A stretch of 64,000 bases of DNA from Vespa crabro (lineage: Eukaryota; Arthropoda; Insecta; Hymenoptera; Vespidae). The notes beneath the pieces were generated by a model. The model searched no databases, was not told the origin of the DNA, and saw nothing but the letters and a program-made list of their open reading frames with translations. The stretch covers positions 7,128,194 through 7,192,193 of the forward strand of contig NC_060955.1 in NCBI RefSeq assembly GCF_910589235.1, given 5' to 3'. The stretch's first letter is position 1. Each line of letters starts with the position of its first letter. Position numbers and translations under genes: made by a program. Below are positions 1 through 13,466 of this stretch, in pieces.

Positions 1-187
1 GAGAAAGGAGGGAAAGGGAGAGTGCGAAAAGGTTTCTTTAGGAGGGAAGGACTGGACGAATAGGCGTCAAAGCTTGGGAGGTTGATGTATATGCATGTTA
101 CTCTTGGGTCAGCAGGATGGCCCAAATTACCATAAACACACTAGATAGTAGGCTAACTGCTCTTGTATTCTCTCCTGCTGTCCTCTT

Positions 188-189
<2 letters not shown>

Positions 190-252
<63 letters not shown>
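190..252. repeat. (CT)n microsatellite
   Basis: An uninterrupted CT dinucleotide array of about 31 units. Its translation gives a Ser-Leu run in one frame, which I do not regard as coding. Confidence 0.97.
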
Positions 253-255
<3 letters not shown>

Positions 256-1308
256 CACCTACCTATCTATCTCCCTTTGACTTTTGATTTACCTTCGACT
301 ATCAATCCATCGTATTTTATTGATACCCATATATACCAACGAAATTTATCATGAATGAATTTAACCCCAGTCACATATTCTTATTCGTAAAAGATTAAAC
401 TAGACAACAAATTCGGCATATTAACCAAATTTAAAACAACGGGGTATTCTTAATAAAGTCAACTCGCTCATTCGCCAACTCATTCATTCGTCCGTCCGTA
501 GAAATGCTGAAACACGGGAAAATGCTTTTAATGAGATTGTACCAGTCCGAGAGGTTATACAGTATTAAGCGGATTTCTGAAACGAATTACAAGTTGAAAA
601 TTGTATTTTTTAACGAGTAAACCTAACTTTTTTTTCTTTTCTCTCTTTTTTCTTTCCTTTTTTTTCTTTTTTTTTTTTGCATTTGTTAATTACGAGTTTC
701 CGTTTGAAAATCCGTTACGTACTTGAACCCGACGCGGTACGATGAAGTGCCCGCAAAAAAGAAAAAAAAAAAAAAATGATCGAAACGCAGTTTCAACCTG
801 AAAGTTCTAGTCACTAGCGCATTGAATAATTTATTGAAAAATAAACAGTGTTTAATGAAGACACAGTTATCATTTTTCATATTCTGTTAAGAAGGAAAAG
901 AATGTATGAATAAATAAAAACGTAAAATTTAATTTTATTAAATAGTTCAGCTTCAGTCGTTTTGTCTTTTACACTGTTCTCTTCTTCTTCGTTCGCGCAT
1001 TAACACGTTCTATAATTTAAGAAAACAAAAAAAAAAAAAATACATTTCAGAGAAGAGAAACTGCGAATGTACTGGATAGTTTAAAAAACAAGAATCTAAC
1101 AGATACCCCTACTCCTGATACAATGCTCATGTTGTTTCAGTTTATTCTATTTTTCTAATATCTCTTTTGTTCATTCTCTCTCTCTCTCTCTCTCCCTCTC
1201 TCGCTCTCTCTCTTTACTCTTTCTAACAGTTCCCTTTCATTTAAACCCGTTGTCGTGTGAGATCACAGAGCACACCTTCTTGATCTGTAGAGCGGCAAAA
1301 TATACCAA
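253..1308. other. Non-coding spacer
   Basis: No gene is supported here. The stretch holds T-rich and A-rich runs (about 628-678 and 755-776), a short A run near 1027-1040 and an imperfect CT array at about 1175-1213. The only open frames are short and run through the homopolymers. Confidence 0.6.
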
Positions 1309-1327
1309 GAGAGATAGATAGATAGAT

Positions 1328-1394
<67 letters not shown>
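1309..1394. repeat. Compound (GATA)n(GA)n microsatellite
   Basis: GATA units at the left pass into a long pure GA run and end with a GATAGAG fragment. Compound GATA/GA arrays recur in the window (2030, 14136 and 31975), which suggests GATA units arise repeatedly within GA arrays by point mutation and slippage. Confidence 0.96.
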
Positions 1395-1654
1395 ACGATG
1401 AACTATCAGGTCGTCTTTAATTCCTTCCACGAACACATTCGAAATCTCAAACACCTATTCGAAAGCTTCGCTCTTTGAACCTCTCTCGCGGTGATCTGTG
1501 ATCAAGGTACGTCTAGACTGCCCTTTATATGCTGAGTTTTCCAAAGAAAAAGAGATGGAAGCTATGCTTTTCTCAATCCCCTCTTATTCGGATTCCTTTT
1601 TTCGAAGGACTCCTTCTTTACTAATGATCGAACGAAGGAAAACGCTCTTCTTAT

Positions 1655-1700
1655 CTCGTCGTAGTCGTCGTAGTCGTTGTAGTCGTCATCATTGTCGTCA
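1655..1700. repeat. Cryptic GTC/GTA trinucleotide repeat
   Basis: Imperfect GTC, GTA and GTT triplets repeat in phase for about 46 bp. In one frame they read as an Arg/Ser-rich stretch (RRSRRSRCSRHH), but there is no supported gene around it. The rest of 1395-2029 shows nothing recognisable. Confidence 0.75.
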
Positions 1701-2029
1701 AAAAGTTGCTGCGAACGTTATGACGAATTCTTGACGATGAAAAGGACTTCTTAACGAATTCGAAAGGTAGATAGCTGAGAGGAATATCTCGCGAATAATA
1801 CGTCGCGACCCGATCTAAAGGAGATCGAACTTCCGACGTCTCGTTTCCTTCAAGAAAACTTCTCCCTTAAACCGCTTCCATTCGCCACGATGATTAAGCT
1901 CTTTTAATGGTATCGCGAATCTCTTTTTTATCCTACTTTTTGCATGGAGCACGAAGAGCAGCCGTAATTGAATTTACCGCGGTAGAGATTATTTTTCCGT
2001 GCGTTTCGTGCTAGCCATACGAGAAAAAA

Positions 2030-2980
<951 letters not shown>

Positions 2981-2992
2981 TTATTATTATTA

Positions 2993-3062
<70 letters not shown>

Positions 3063-3094
3063 TACTATTATAATTATTATTATTATTATTTATT
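2981..3094. repeat. (ATT)n microsatellite
   Basis: About 110 bp of ATT triplets with a few single-base interruptions (TTTTATT near 2992; ACT triplets near 3058-3068). Read on the minus strand it gives a poly-Asn run. It is the only large AT-rich trinucleotide array in the window. Confidence 0.96.
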
Positions 3095-3235
3095 AACAAA
3101 ATTAACGAGCAATCTATTAAATTGACAAAAAAACTAACGTCGAGAGGCAACATTCTTTAAAAGCTAATCAATTATACTCATTCCCCTAGATTCAATTAAA
3201 ACCATCTAGGTATTTCATTATACGTAGTTAATCTA

Positions 3236-3296
3236 TATAGTATATATATATATATATATATATATGCATATATATATATATATACATATATATATC
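3236..3296. repeat. (TA)n microsatellite with interruptions
   Basis: Alternating TA interrupted by a TGCATA unit and a TACATA unit. These interruptions indicate an older array than the pure TA runs elsewhere. Confidence 0.95.
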
Positions 3297-3621
3297 TCCT
3301 TTAGAGAATAATATCAGTGGAATCTATCGAGTAAAAGAACCAAGCGCTATAACGGAGGAAAGGATACTCTCTGCAAGATGGTAAGGTAGAAATAAGCAGA
3401 AATCAAAAGTGAAAATCTCGAAGGCGAGCCAAGAGAGCCCCACGGTCTCTTCTCGAAGGTTGCTTCAACTCGACGGAAAAGCGCGAGCATTCGAGCGTGT
3501 CGAAAGCGTTTGAACATTGTCTAGCGTTCGTGAGATTCTCGAGTGACTCTGGAAAGGATCTCGGAGGAATGCAATTTCTCCCCTTACCCTTTAACCCTTT
3601 CCTTCCTCTCTATGTATCTTT

Positions 3622-3622
3622 G

Positions 3623-3659
<37 letters not shown>

Positions 3660-3677
3660 TCTCTCTCTCTCCCTCCC
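3622..3677. repeat. (CT)n microsatellite
   Basis: CT array with CTTT and CCCT interruptions. Confidence 0.93.
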
Positions 3678-4854
3678 TTTTTTCTCGTTCGTCCTTCCTC
3701 TACCATTTCTACGCGTTACACTTTGAAAACTCGCCGTCTCAACGATGAACTTTCTCGTCAAGAAATGTTTTAGGATCGTTGCGCTTGATTGACGGAATAC
3801 ACGAGTTCGAATCTCCTTTTCTTTCTTTGAATTTTATCGATCGATCGTTTCCAGCAAAACGAATCTTATTTATCGTAAAGTTTATCTTTATTTTACAATC
3901 CTTTTTGTTTTTGTTTTTTTTTTTACTTTTTTTTAACACTTCCTTGAAATTGATTTAGTTTCTAATTTATACTCGGATTATACTTTAATACTTTACTTTT
4001 TCGTCACGTCAACATTAATAATTAAATCTTGCAATTAAAAGATATTTTCTCTCACGACATTAGATTTATTTCTTCCATTTTATCTTTCTCTCACTCTCTC
4101 TCTCCCTCTTTTTGAATTGTTCTAAACGCGTGCAATATTTCATACGGCGACTATATCGGCGTCGAGATTCAAATGAAATGTCGTGCGTTAAAATGACGAA
4201 GAGGATTGGACTCGCGGGTCAAGGTGAAAAAGTTGACGAATACGTCTCGTTGCCCTGGCATTGAAACGACCAGACGGATTTATGACTAAATACAACAAGA
4301 ACGATACATCTCGTTGAAATCATTTTGGCTAGACTGCCGTGAGCCTTGTTTGAAAGTTCAATATTTTTAACTCCAGATATATTGTTACATTCACCAACGT
4401 AAAAAAGTTTCACAATTAATTGCCCGCAACGTCCGAACATAAAAATGAAATCGATAAGTTCCGCGAAAGGAAGAAACGAAAAAAAAAAGGAAAAAAGAAT
4501 TTTACTGAAAAAAAAGAAAAAAAAGACATTATTCGATCGAATTTTTGATTACTTTTTCGATAATCGGTTCCGTCGTAGTAACCATATGGCGGTAGACACT
4601 AATTACTTTCACGATATGTGCGTGAGATAATTAAATCGATCGACTTATACTACTTCCAGGAATCGATGAACCGTGAGAAAATTCTTTATCTTTTACCTTT
4701 TTCCTCTCTTATTTTACCGTCAGAATCAGAACCGGTTATCTTATCTTATTGCAACTATGAAAATCCGCTCACAATTTTCCCGTTAATTTTGACTCTGCAA
4801 TCAAATGTTAATATCATTAATAAAATTCTATCGAGAAAGAATGAGACATATAGA
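3678..4854. other. Non-coding spacer
   Basis: No recognisable gene, RNA or mobile element. It contains T-rich runs (about 3900-3936), a weak CT patch near 4087-4108 and A-rich runs (4478-4526). The small frames at 4219-4440 (minus) and 4445-4869 (plus) have no recognisable motif and no convincing splice context. Confidence 0.55.
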
Positions 4855-4901
4855 CAGATAGATAGATAGTTAGATAGATTGATTGATTGATTGATAGATA
4901 G
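4855..4901. repeat. (GATA)n/(GATT)n tetranucleotide array
   Basis: GATA units change to four GATT units and then return to GATA, a visible example of a variant unit that has been copied locally. Confidence 0.92.
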
Positions 4902-5115
4902 AAGAACGTAAATGATTGAAAGAAAAAAAAATGAATAGTCGTTTGATATTTTAGGAGACCATATCCCCTCCCTCTTTCCCATCCTCCCACTACGCTATGT
5001 TAATATAAGTTCTTCGTATTCTTCAGCCATGAAAAGGTGAAGGAGCAAGGCGAAGTCATTATCCGCAGAATTATTTCAGAATTAAATCAGCGAATAAAGG
5101 CATCCTCTTCCGGCT

Positions 5116-5117
<2 letters not shown>

Positions 5118-5168
<51 letters not shown>
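5118..5168. repeat. (CGT)17 trinucleotide microsatellite
   Basis: A perfect run of 17 CGT units. In the plus frame from 5037 to 5225 it would encode 17 consecutive arginines; on the minus strand it gives Asp, Thr or Arg runs according to frame. The flanks show no splice-supported coding potential, so I treat it as a non-coding repeat, although perfect in-phase triplets deserve a transcript check. Confidence 0.96.
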
Positions 5169-5262
5169 ACTTCGATGAAATGTCGAGTTAGTACGAAAAA
5201 ACGGAAAAGAAAAGGACGAGGATAGAACGACGGATAAAGAAAAAAATGTGGTGGGTTAAGGG

Positions 5263-5400
5263 AAAAGGGGTAAGAGAAATAAAGCGCGAAAAGAAGTGAC
5301 GTAGGATGGTTTTAAGAGAAGGAAAAGTAAGAGGAGGAGGAAGAGGAGGAAGAGGAAGACGAGGATGGAGAATAGAGGAAGACAAGAAGAGAAACGAGAT
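5263..5400. repeat. Purine-rich GAA/GGA tract
   Basis: The plus strand is almost all purine, with irregular AGG, GAA and GGA words and few interruptions. It could form triplex DNA. It lies before another GA array at 5625-5691. Confidence 0.75.
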
Positions 5401-5624
5401 AGACGAGTTCGTCTCACGTAAATGTGTCCTCGAAGAGAAGTGACTATAAAAGACCGACAAAAAGGAAAAATCGGGAAGTAGAGAGATGGAAACGATGGAG
5501 ATCTGATATCTGCCGAGCGTTTGCGAGGGTAGCCAACTTTTAAAACTTATTCAAATTAAATAGACCGAAGATGAAGGGAAGGAAGAGAAAGCGGAAGGTT
5601 TCGAATAAGATAAGGGTTGATAAT

Positions 5625-5678
<54 letters not shown>

Positions 5679-5691
5679 GAGAAAGAGAGAA
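5625..5691. repeat. (GA)n microsatellite with AAAG interruptions
   Basis: GA array broken at intervals by GAAAG, giving a higher-order GAAAGAGAGA pattern. Confidence 0.94.
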
Positions 5692-7054
5692 AGTAGCAAC
5701 CCCGACGGTATTGATAACGGTAACACCCTCGGAATAAAATATAACGCGCGTTTCGCAGCAGGGAATTAAAAGGTGTTTCTGCCCCATTTTTAACAACACT
5801 CCCTTCTCTACCCATCTCGAACCCTACGTAGTTACCTTTGAAAAAAAAAGAAAAAAGAAAAAGAAAAACCCGACGAAAGGTATCCTTGGAGGAAGGAAGG
5901 AAACGAGAGGAGTGGATACGTCGTCCCTTTGTCCGCCACTTTTCCACTCCCTTTTTTCGCTTCGTCGCTCTCCTCGCCACCCTCGCGAACCATCTAAGAG
6001 ATCTACTTGATAAATCCGAAAATCGCTCGAATAAATCGGAAGGCCGGATCCTCCTACGCGGAGTTATTTATTTCTCGCGACTGTTAAAGTGAAAATATAA
6101 AAGGGAACTTTCTTTTTTAAAACGGAAATCTCGACGACGCTTATTTTATGATATTAACTCGAGGAAATGAGAGATTTTCTTTTTCTTCTTCTTTTTTGTT
6201 TATTGATTTCGTTTATTACAACGTCGTCCTTTCATTCATATGTTGTATTAGTTTCCTTTTTTTACTTTTTCATAAATCAACAATGACGATCTTCGTGATC
6301 TTTCAATGTAGGATTCTTTCTATACGATAAGGTCCGTCGTTTAATATATCATATTCCCTGACCTTTAACTTCATATTTCACATTTGATCATGAAGGATAA
6401 TAGTTCCTTTAAGAAAGCCAATGACCTTTAAACCGATGAATTTATATGTTTGATCAAAATTACAATGGAGAGAAGTGAGAAAATACAATGAACCCTTTCC
6501 GTAAAAGATATATGTTTAATTAATGGTTTATATCGATCGAATCGATATTAAGAAAACGATTTAAATTGAAATCTACGTTAACACGAATTTATTACAAATC
6601 TTCTTATCTTTTAACAAATTGACGTTATTTCACCGATATACATACATATATCTATATAGGTATATATTGTATCTATGTGTGTGTATATATATATATACAT
6701 AGAAACATCTCGTTAACGCTATTCACGAAATACGAAAAAGCGATGACCAAGGTAAAGGGACTTTGATTTCCATAGAACCGTAATAAAGTTAGTAGAAAGG
6801 AGCACAGTTAATGAACGCTAGCGTTCTAGTTTCCATTCGTTGGACCGAGGGGCTGATGGCTAACTTCACGAGTCGTTGCACGAACAAACACGTAAAAGCA
6901 TGTAGGTGATGTTCAACTCTCTTTGCTATGAGATAACCTTGATTTTTCATTCGCTATCGTGACCTATGGCACATTAGGTCAGCTAAAGAAAATACCGTGT
7001 TTATGTTTACCTGCTCCAACACACCGACTGATTGATCGATTATTCAACCTATCT

Positions 7055-7056
<2 letters not shown>
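5692..7056. other. Non-coding spacer
   Basis: No gene is supported. It includes a moderately CpG-rich patch (about 5900-6070), AT-rich sequence (6140-6720) and a short TA/TG run at 6640-6700. Open frames here are short or run through homopurine tracts. Confidence 0.55.

Positions 7057-7133
<77 letters not shown>
7057..7133. repeat. (CT)n microsatellite, pure
   Basis: About 77 bp of uninterrupted CT. It pairs with a second CT array at 7291-7334, with a 14-bp palindrome between them. Confidence 0.97.
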
Positions 7134-7137
<4 letters not shown>

Positions 7138-7236
7138 TCTTTCCTCGTTAGGATTTTGCTTACAGGAAAATAGGCTTGTTTTAAATTGCCAATAAAATTG
7201 GTTCGACTCGTGTATACCTTAATACAACGTAGATTT

Positions 7237-7250
7237 TAAGGGGCCCCTTA
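7237..7250. other. Perfect 14-bp GC-rich palindrome
   Basis: TAAGGGGCCCCTTA is fully self-complementary and lies midway between two CT arrays. The word AGGGTCT appears twice directly after it, which adds a local direct repeat. It could be a dimeric binding site; no known factor is assigned. Confidence 0.7.
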
Positions 7251-7287
7251 GGGTCTGATCCATAGGGTCTACTTCCACTTTTTTCTC

Positions 7288-7290
<3 letters not shown>

Positions 7291-7334
<44 letters not shown>
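7291..7334. repeat. (CT)n microsatellite
   Basis: CT array flanked on both sides by short T-rich sequence. Confidence 0.96.
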
Positions 7335-7338
<4 letters not shown>

Positions 7339-7542
7339 GTTTTTCTCGTGTTCTACTAGCCAAAAGCTCCGGTTACAGCAAAGTTTGAGAAAGCAATAAT
7401 GAATGTAGTCGCTCTTAAAGTTTGGGCATTGTTTTATCGCCTTTAATACACTGCTCGCAAGTAATACCAAGTATCTACTGTTTCCTCATTCGACCTACGA
7501 TTCCTGCATTTATTCTGTTCTCTTATCTATTTTCTCTCTCTT

Positions 7543-7573
<31 letters not shown>

Positions 7574-8384
7574 TTCTCTTTCTTCCTCTTACTTTCTACA
7601 TCAACCCACCAATACTTAACGAAAAGTAATTTCGTATGCAATGAAAGTGGCCTCGAGCCTCGCTTAATTTCGTCGCTCGTAAAACCGGTAAGGTGCCCTT
7701 TCTCACTGATAATAGAAAGGTAGAAAGGAAAGGAAGATGAAGAAGTCTGAAAGTAAAAAAAAAAAAAAAAAAAGAATAAAGAAAAAAAAGAAAAATGTTA
7801 AGTATGGAAATTGCAAACGCACAAATCGAATCTCCATCGACGTTACTGATAAATTTAGTAACTTTCGAGATTGGTTCGTAATCTCTAAAAAGAACATAAT
7901 TTATCATGACAAATTTATATTCGAGATCCGCGAAAAAATTCGAATCGACCAACTCTACGTTATCACAATTTTTCAAATTATTATTCTAAACATCATCGAT
8001 TTTTTCTGTATCATATAATATTTCTCGTATTTACAAATCTTAAAAGAAAGAAATCTCTTTTATAGGATATAAATCAATTACACACTGTTTATCATATTTC
8101 TTTTTGTTAATAACTTATCAAGATCTTTTACTATCTCGTTTGTAAAGCAACAAGACTAGTCGAAGTAACTTTGAAGGTTTAAGATCACTGGACACGTAAC
8201 CCGTTTGTACAAAACCCAATTTCCACTTTCATCGTCGCGATTAATATCGTTATCCTTCAAGGTTCGCTGATCGTTGCAAGTCAAAGGGATCGGCTTAAAG
8301 TATGTTGCCGGAGAGAACAAAGGACAGAGAAAGATAGAGACAAAGGAGGACGAAGAGAAGAGAAAAAGACAGGAATAGCGAAAA

Positions 8385-8423
<39 letters not shown>

Positions 8424-9641
8424 AAGGACGATGGTGGCTTGCCGAAGAAAAAGACGAAAATGAATCCACGTCTCCTTTGAGAGCAGCACAAAGACGCCGA
8501 CGTTCTAGCTCTGGCAGATGCGTTTTTTGTCGGGACACGCTCGTTAACCCGACGGGTTATTAAGGCAATTAATATGACGTTTGCTAATACGTGCACGTTC
8601 CACTTAAAAACGAGCAAGAGAGATAAAGAGAGAAAGAGAGTAAGAGAGAAAGAGAGAGATAGAGAGAGAGAAAGAAAGAAAGAAAGAAAAAGAGACATTC
8701 GATTCATTCTGAACTCAAACTATTCTCAATGTTTCTCATGTGTCATCCTCTACACGATCTGTCCCGTCAAGGAAATATTACGATTAAAGATTGTTCGCTA
8801 ATTAACATTTGTCTTGGCAAGAGTGAAAGGTCACAATTTCACGTTTATATACCTTCTCTCGACGTTTCCTTTTTCATCCTCATTTAATAACAAAACGTTA
8901 ATAAATTCTACGTAATTTTTATCCGAACGAGACATTCGCAAGAAAAAGATATTTGAAAGAGCCATAAGTACCATCGAGAAGAAAATAAGAATAGATTTTC
9001 GGTCAAGTACTTACGTAATTGTTCATTTTTACATGGTTCTCATGAATAATACATCTATTCGTTTCGCCTGATAGTTTTTTATTCGTTATCTTCAATATAT
9101 TCCTTCTCATCTTCTTTATTTATTGTATCAAGCAAATATTTTCTATTCGTACGTTATACGAATCGAAAACTCGATCAAATCCTATACCAAAAAACGGAAA
9201 AAAAAGAAAAAGAAGAAAGATATTTAAAAACGAGCATTGCTCTTGATCCAAGCGATAATGACGTATGACCTTTCACGATTCGTGAACGGTCGTTAATTCT
9301 TTCGAAACCTATATAGTAACATAGTCGAGTTTTGTTGATATAATAGCTAGCAAAGGGCAAGTATGAAACGAGTGGACTAGGTGGATATTCGATAAGGGAG
9401 TGAGACAGAGACAGTAGATACGTATATAAATGGGTATAGATGTTTACATAGGAGAAAGGGAGATACATAGAATTTATGGCACAAGTTTTGATATACTGCA
9501 CATTTAGGGTAGAAGTTTAAAATATTAAAATAGCCATGGCGATACGATAGAGGCTCGAACCGCGACGGGAGATTTATCATACGCCGGAGATACGCCTTGT
9601 ATAGTGTGCGACATAACACTATGAAGAGAACGACCTCATCC

Positions 9642-9643
<2 letters not shown>
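7335..9643. other. Non-coding spacer with several small arrays
   Basis: No gene is supported. It contains imperfect CT at 7532-7590, an A-rich run at 7756-7796, GA arrays at about 8384-8424 and 8620-8692, and AT-rich unique sequence at 8800-9200. A more balanced segment at 9230-9600 has an open minus frame (9175-9501) without recognisable motifs. Confidence 0.55.

Positions 9644-9689
<46 letters not shown>
9644..9689. repeat. (CT)n microsatellite
   Basis: CT array with one GT interruption near its right end. Confidence 0.95.
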
Positions 9690-10242
9690 TTTCGTCACTG
9701 CTGGCCCTCCTTCTTCCAACACGTCGTGTATGCTCATGAATACATCGACGGGTTTAGATTCGTTTCGACAGGATTTCGCTTTCGACGAAGAGATTCGTCC
9801 TCCGATTTACGCCACATAGAAACATCGCCCTTCTTTTTGTCAGAATTCTTTCTATCAGAATCCAAAGACTTGTCTTGCTTGATTCTTTTTCAAAAGAAGA
9901 ATCCTTGACCGACATTTAAAATCGTAACTCGTATTAAATCTTACGATTTCGAAACGATCGTATCTTACGTTCATTTCTTTACCTATTGCGATTAGATTTA
10001 TTAATTTATTTTTTTTTCTTTTCTTTTTTTCTTTTCCTTTTTTTGAAAATAAAACGAAAAAAGTAGGGGAAAAATAAGAAACAAAATTAAATATATATCT
10101 AGTACATAGGTATCACCACTGATTTGTCGAAATAAAATTCCTAACGTTATTCGTAGGACATTTTTGTCGAAGATAAAAACAAAAAAGACAAAAAAAAATC
10201 CAGAGTGCTATGCACTTTTCGTACATGCACAAATAAATTGAA

Positions 10243-10268
10243 ATGCAAATGTTGCACGTCGTCACGTG
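10243..10268. promoter_or_regulatory. Octamer and E-box pair
   Basis: A perfect POU octamer ATGCAAAT (10243-10250) is followed 12 bp later by the palindromic E-box CACGTG (10263-10268) in a repeat-free, CpG-containing stretch (10200-10400). Each word is a known consensus; that they act together is inference, and short words also occur by chance in 64 kb. Confidence 0.3.
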
Positions 10269-10484
10269 CATTAACGCAACCAAAGGACGCGTCCCTTTTT
10301 CCGAGACGTGCCTGATCGATAACCATTTCGATGTCCGTCGTTCCGAAGTATCGATAACTAACGCAGAACGTGTTTTTGAAGTAACAACCCCTTCCATCCT
10401 TTAAATCTTCTCATATCTATGTACGGATCGCATCCCAACGAACATAGTCCGTTTCGAAAACGGGCTTTGGGTTACGCGGATGGC

Positions 10485-10486
<2 letters not shown>

Positions 10487-10519
<33 letters not shown>
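10487..10519. repeat. (TC)n microsatellite
   Basis: Short TC array that passes into a T-rich stretch. Confidence 0.92.
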
Positions 10520-10524
<5 letters not shown>

Positions 10525-12008
10525 ATTTCTTTTTTTTTTATTTTCTTTTTCATGGATGAATAGGGTAAGTCCTCGTACGGATTTCGTAGCACGTAATCGA
10601 TAACATCGTCTACGTATCGAGAGTCATGAATCACTTGGGTGAATGCCGCAGCCTTTTGCGGTCTTTATTATCTTCACCCTTCGAACTCGATAATATAATA
10701 TAATACTATATATCTGTACGCATATAAACGCGTACGCGTAGACACGTGCTAAAAAAAAATCGAAAAGGAAAAAAAAAAGAAGGGCGAAAAGAAAAAGGTA
10801 CGAAGACCCTTACATTCTAACCCTATACGAGAGGAGAAAGGGAGGAGAGAAGGGTCAGAACGCGGCATTTGGATCGTCTGGAAAACGACATGCATGAGTG
10901 TAAGAGAGAAAGAGAGGAAGAGAGAGAGAGAGAGAGAGAAAGGAGAAGAAGAAGAAGATAGAGAACATTCACGCGTGGCATGTGGGACCACATATGGCGC
11001 GTGGCTTCCCATTGTTAAGGGTGCGGCTTACCTAACTGACTTCATGGTCGTTCGTATTTCTAGAGGACGAATTCAGAATATATATTCCCGGGGCACGACA
11101 TGTGTGCAAGGTGTCACACGATAAACATGATCAAGAATAGTAATCTTTTTGCCTTCGAATGAAATTTTTCAACTTGGCGGACTTATTCTTCTAATTATTC
11201 TTTATTTCGTCTCTTTTCTTTTTTTATCTCATTCCCCCTATCACAAAACTGACAGAAAGAAATAACGAGAATGATCGTTTAATAGATGAAAACTATAAAA
11301 TTTTCACACTCTCATTGTTTTTACGATAAATCGTGAAAACTATGCAAAGGCTAATGAAAAATAAATATTCTGAAATAATATTCAGTTTGTTTGCCCAGTT
11401 AAATTGTTTCAACGCTTCTTCCGATGTTATTCAAATAAATCGATTGTTGAGATCGTTTTGGTTGACGTGAGATATGAATTTTAATTAGTAAACCGTCGCT
11501 TTTTGTTTTCCCCATCGTTTGACGTTTGCAACGAATGAAATTCGATATGGTTACGCACAGGAATATTATCTGCCAACAATTGCAACGTATATCTCTCTTT
11601 TATATACTCTTTCAGAATATGCTATCGTATTTGAATAAAAAAAAAAAAAGAAAAAAAAAAGAAAAAAAAATACAGATAACGTTTAACGTATATGTAATAC
11701 GTGTAATTAGACAATTATGATCATGAGATGAGAACGTGATTTTGACGGATCGATCGATGTATTACCACGCAAATGTGTAAAATCGTTCGTTTCTTTTTTT
11801 TTTTTTTCTTTATTAGATACTCATCGAAAGAAAACTCGTTCGTTCGACTCGTTTGTATTGGACAGCTAATTAAACCGAGCCATCGATCCGCGAGTTCATC
11901 CTCATATAATAAAGCTCTTGTCACTTGAAGGTATGCGACGAGCCAATTTCACCTTAAAAGTGACGATACGTAATTCGTTTCGTGAGGCTCGCTAATTAAT
12001 TAAAATCC
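10520..12008. other. Non-coding spacer
   Basis: No gene is supported. Contents are a GA array at about 10903-10940, a GC-rich patch at 10960-11110 with no protein match I recognise, A-rich runs at 11637-11670 and a T run near 11790-11810. Confidence 0.55.
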
Positions 12009-12024
12009 TCTCTCTCTCTCACTC

Positions 12025-12064
<40 letters not shown>

Positions 12065-12070
12065 CTCTCT
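12009..12070. repeat. (CT)n microsatellite
   Basis: CT array with single C insertions, followed by a broader pyrimidine-rich tract to about 12125. Confidence 0.94.
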
Positions 12071-12125
12071 TCTTCTTTTTCTCTTTCTATCTCTTTTTCT
12101 ATCTCTCTTTTCTTCTCTCCTCGGA

Positions 12126-12721
12126 TTCTCTCCCTCCTTATTGTCCTTTACAAAGCTTTTATTTTTCTCCCGTAATTTCATTATAATTCTCGAGACAATA
12201 TTTATGGGATCGTAACGACATTAATTGCAACGACGAGATCCAATTTGAGATATCACTGGATAGCACTTAAAAAAAAGGAAAAAGTAAAAAGGTACCATTT
12301 CCATAACGTAAATTACAAAATCTACTTCTTCGTTCCAAATCGAAAAGTATTTTCTTTCGTTTATATTTATCAGTCACCCGACGTCGTTCATTGTCAAAAG
12401 GAAATTCATCTCCCGACGTTAATTATCGATGACTCTCGAGATACCTCGAAAGATATTTTTTATGCTATTAAGCAAACGAACGAAACGACTTTGACATTCG
12501 TGATCATACCTATAGGAATATCAATCACATTCCTTACATTTCATTGGGGGAATGATATGCCTGTGAAGGCCAGAAAAAAAGGAAAAGAAAAGAAGAAAAG
12601 GAAAAAGTATTATACATATAATTAAAACTTTCTCGATATACGAAGTGCATACGTTTCCGAAACGGAAGCACGAAGATCTGTAATGGTGGATTTAACCTGT
12701 AATCACAGATTTACTGAGTAA

Positions 12722-12754
<33 letters not shown>

Positions 12755-13417
12755 AATATAGGAAGAGGGGGAGAGAGAAAGGAAAATAGGGGAGAGAAGA
12801 GAAACTGGGACGCGAGAACGTTTAAATTATGCATTCCTACTAGTAAGACGAATCTTCCGGATGTAGAAGTTCGAGAATCGAATGCAGAAACGACGAGAAG
12901 GAAAAGTAGGAGGGTGAGAGAAGGAGGGTAGAATAAAATGAGGGCAAGGGGGTGAAGAATCGTGCTTGCATAACGTAGACGTTGCCATTCCGCGAATCGA
13001 TAGATCCGGTCGTACACTTGTAGAAACTCAACAGGCTTCGATAGAGTCGTAGTCGCGAATCGGGCCGTTCCCATCGGGACGCAATCGGGCTGCAACGTGC
13101 AAGCTCGATTATCGACTGCATACCGTCAACGCGTATACTTCTCTCTCAATCCCAGCCCACATATCCCTCCCCTTTTCACCTCTCTTTTCCTCCTTCTCCA
13201 TATTCCTTTCCCAACATCAACCGAAGCCCCCGTTCTATCGTGCAAATGGAATCGACCGATTTATATAGCTTCTGGGGAAATAAAGTTTCCAACTACATTT
13301 AATTCAAACTCGATGCGTACCAAACTCTTCGGTACTCCTTTACTTCTACCGAACGATACGCTTCTGACTCCTTTTACTTTTCGAGCGATCAATTGTCTTA
13401 GTTTAATATGATCGATA

Positions 13418-13420
<3 letters not shown>
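12126..13420. other. Non-coding spacer with GA array
   Basis: No gene is supported. A plus-strand frame of 126 codons (12245-12625) is not repeat-derived but lacks any motif I recognise. A GA array lies at 12721-12756, followed by purine-rich sequence, and a mixed-composition stretch runs from 12960 to 13410 with frames open on both strands. Confidence 0.5.

Positions 13421-13466
<46 letters not shown>

Noticed and set aside
163..354. Ser-Leu-rich open frame, and the many similar frames across CT arrays
   Set aside because: They are translations of CT/GA dinucleotide repeats, open in several frames on both strands, with no splice support or domain.
3800..3825. GAGTTCGAATCTC, resembling a tRNA T-arm
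   Set aside because: The stem is imperfect and no D-arm, anticodon arm or acceptor stem can be built around it. No tRNA was found in the window.
12245..12625. 126-codon plus frame free of simple repeats in its middle
   Set aside because: No known motif, Lys runs at both ends, no splice context; length is not exceptional by chance over 64 kb and six frames.
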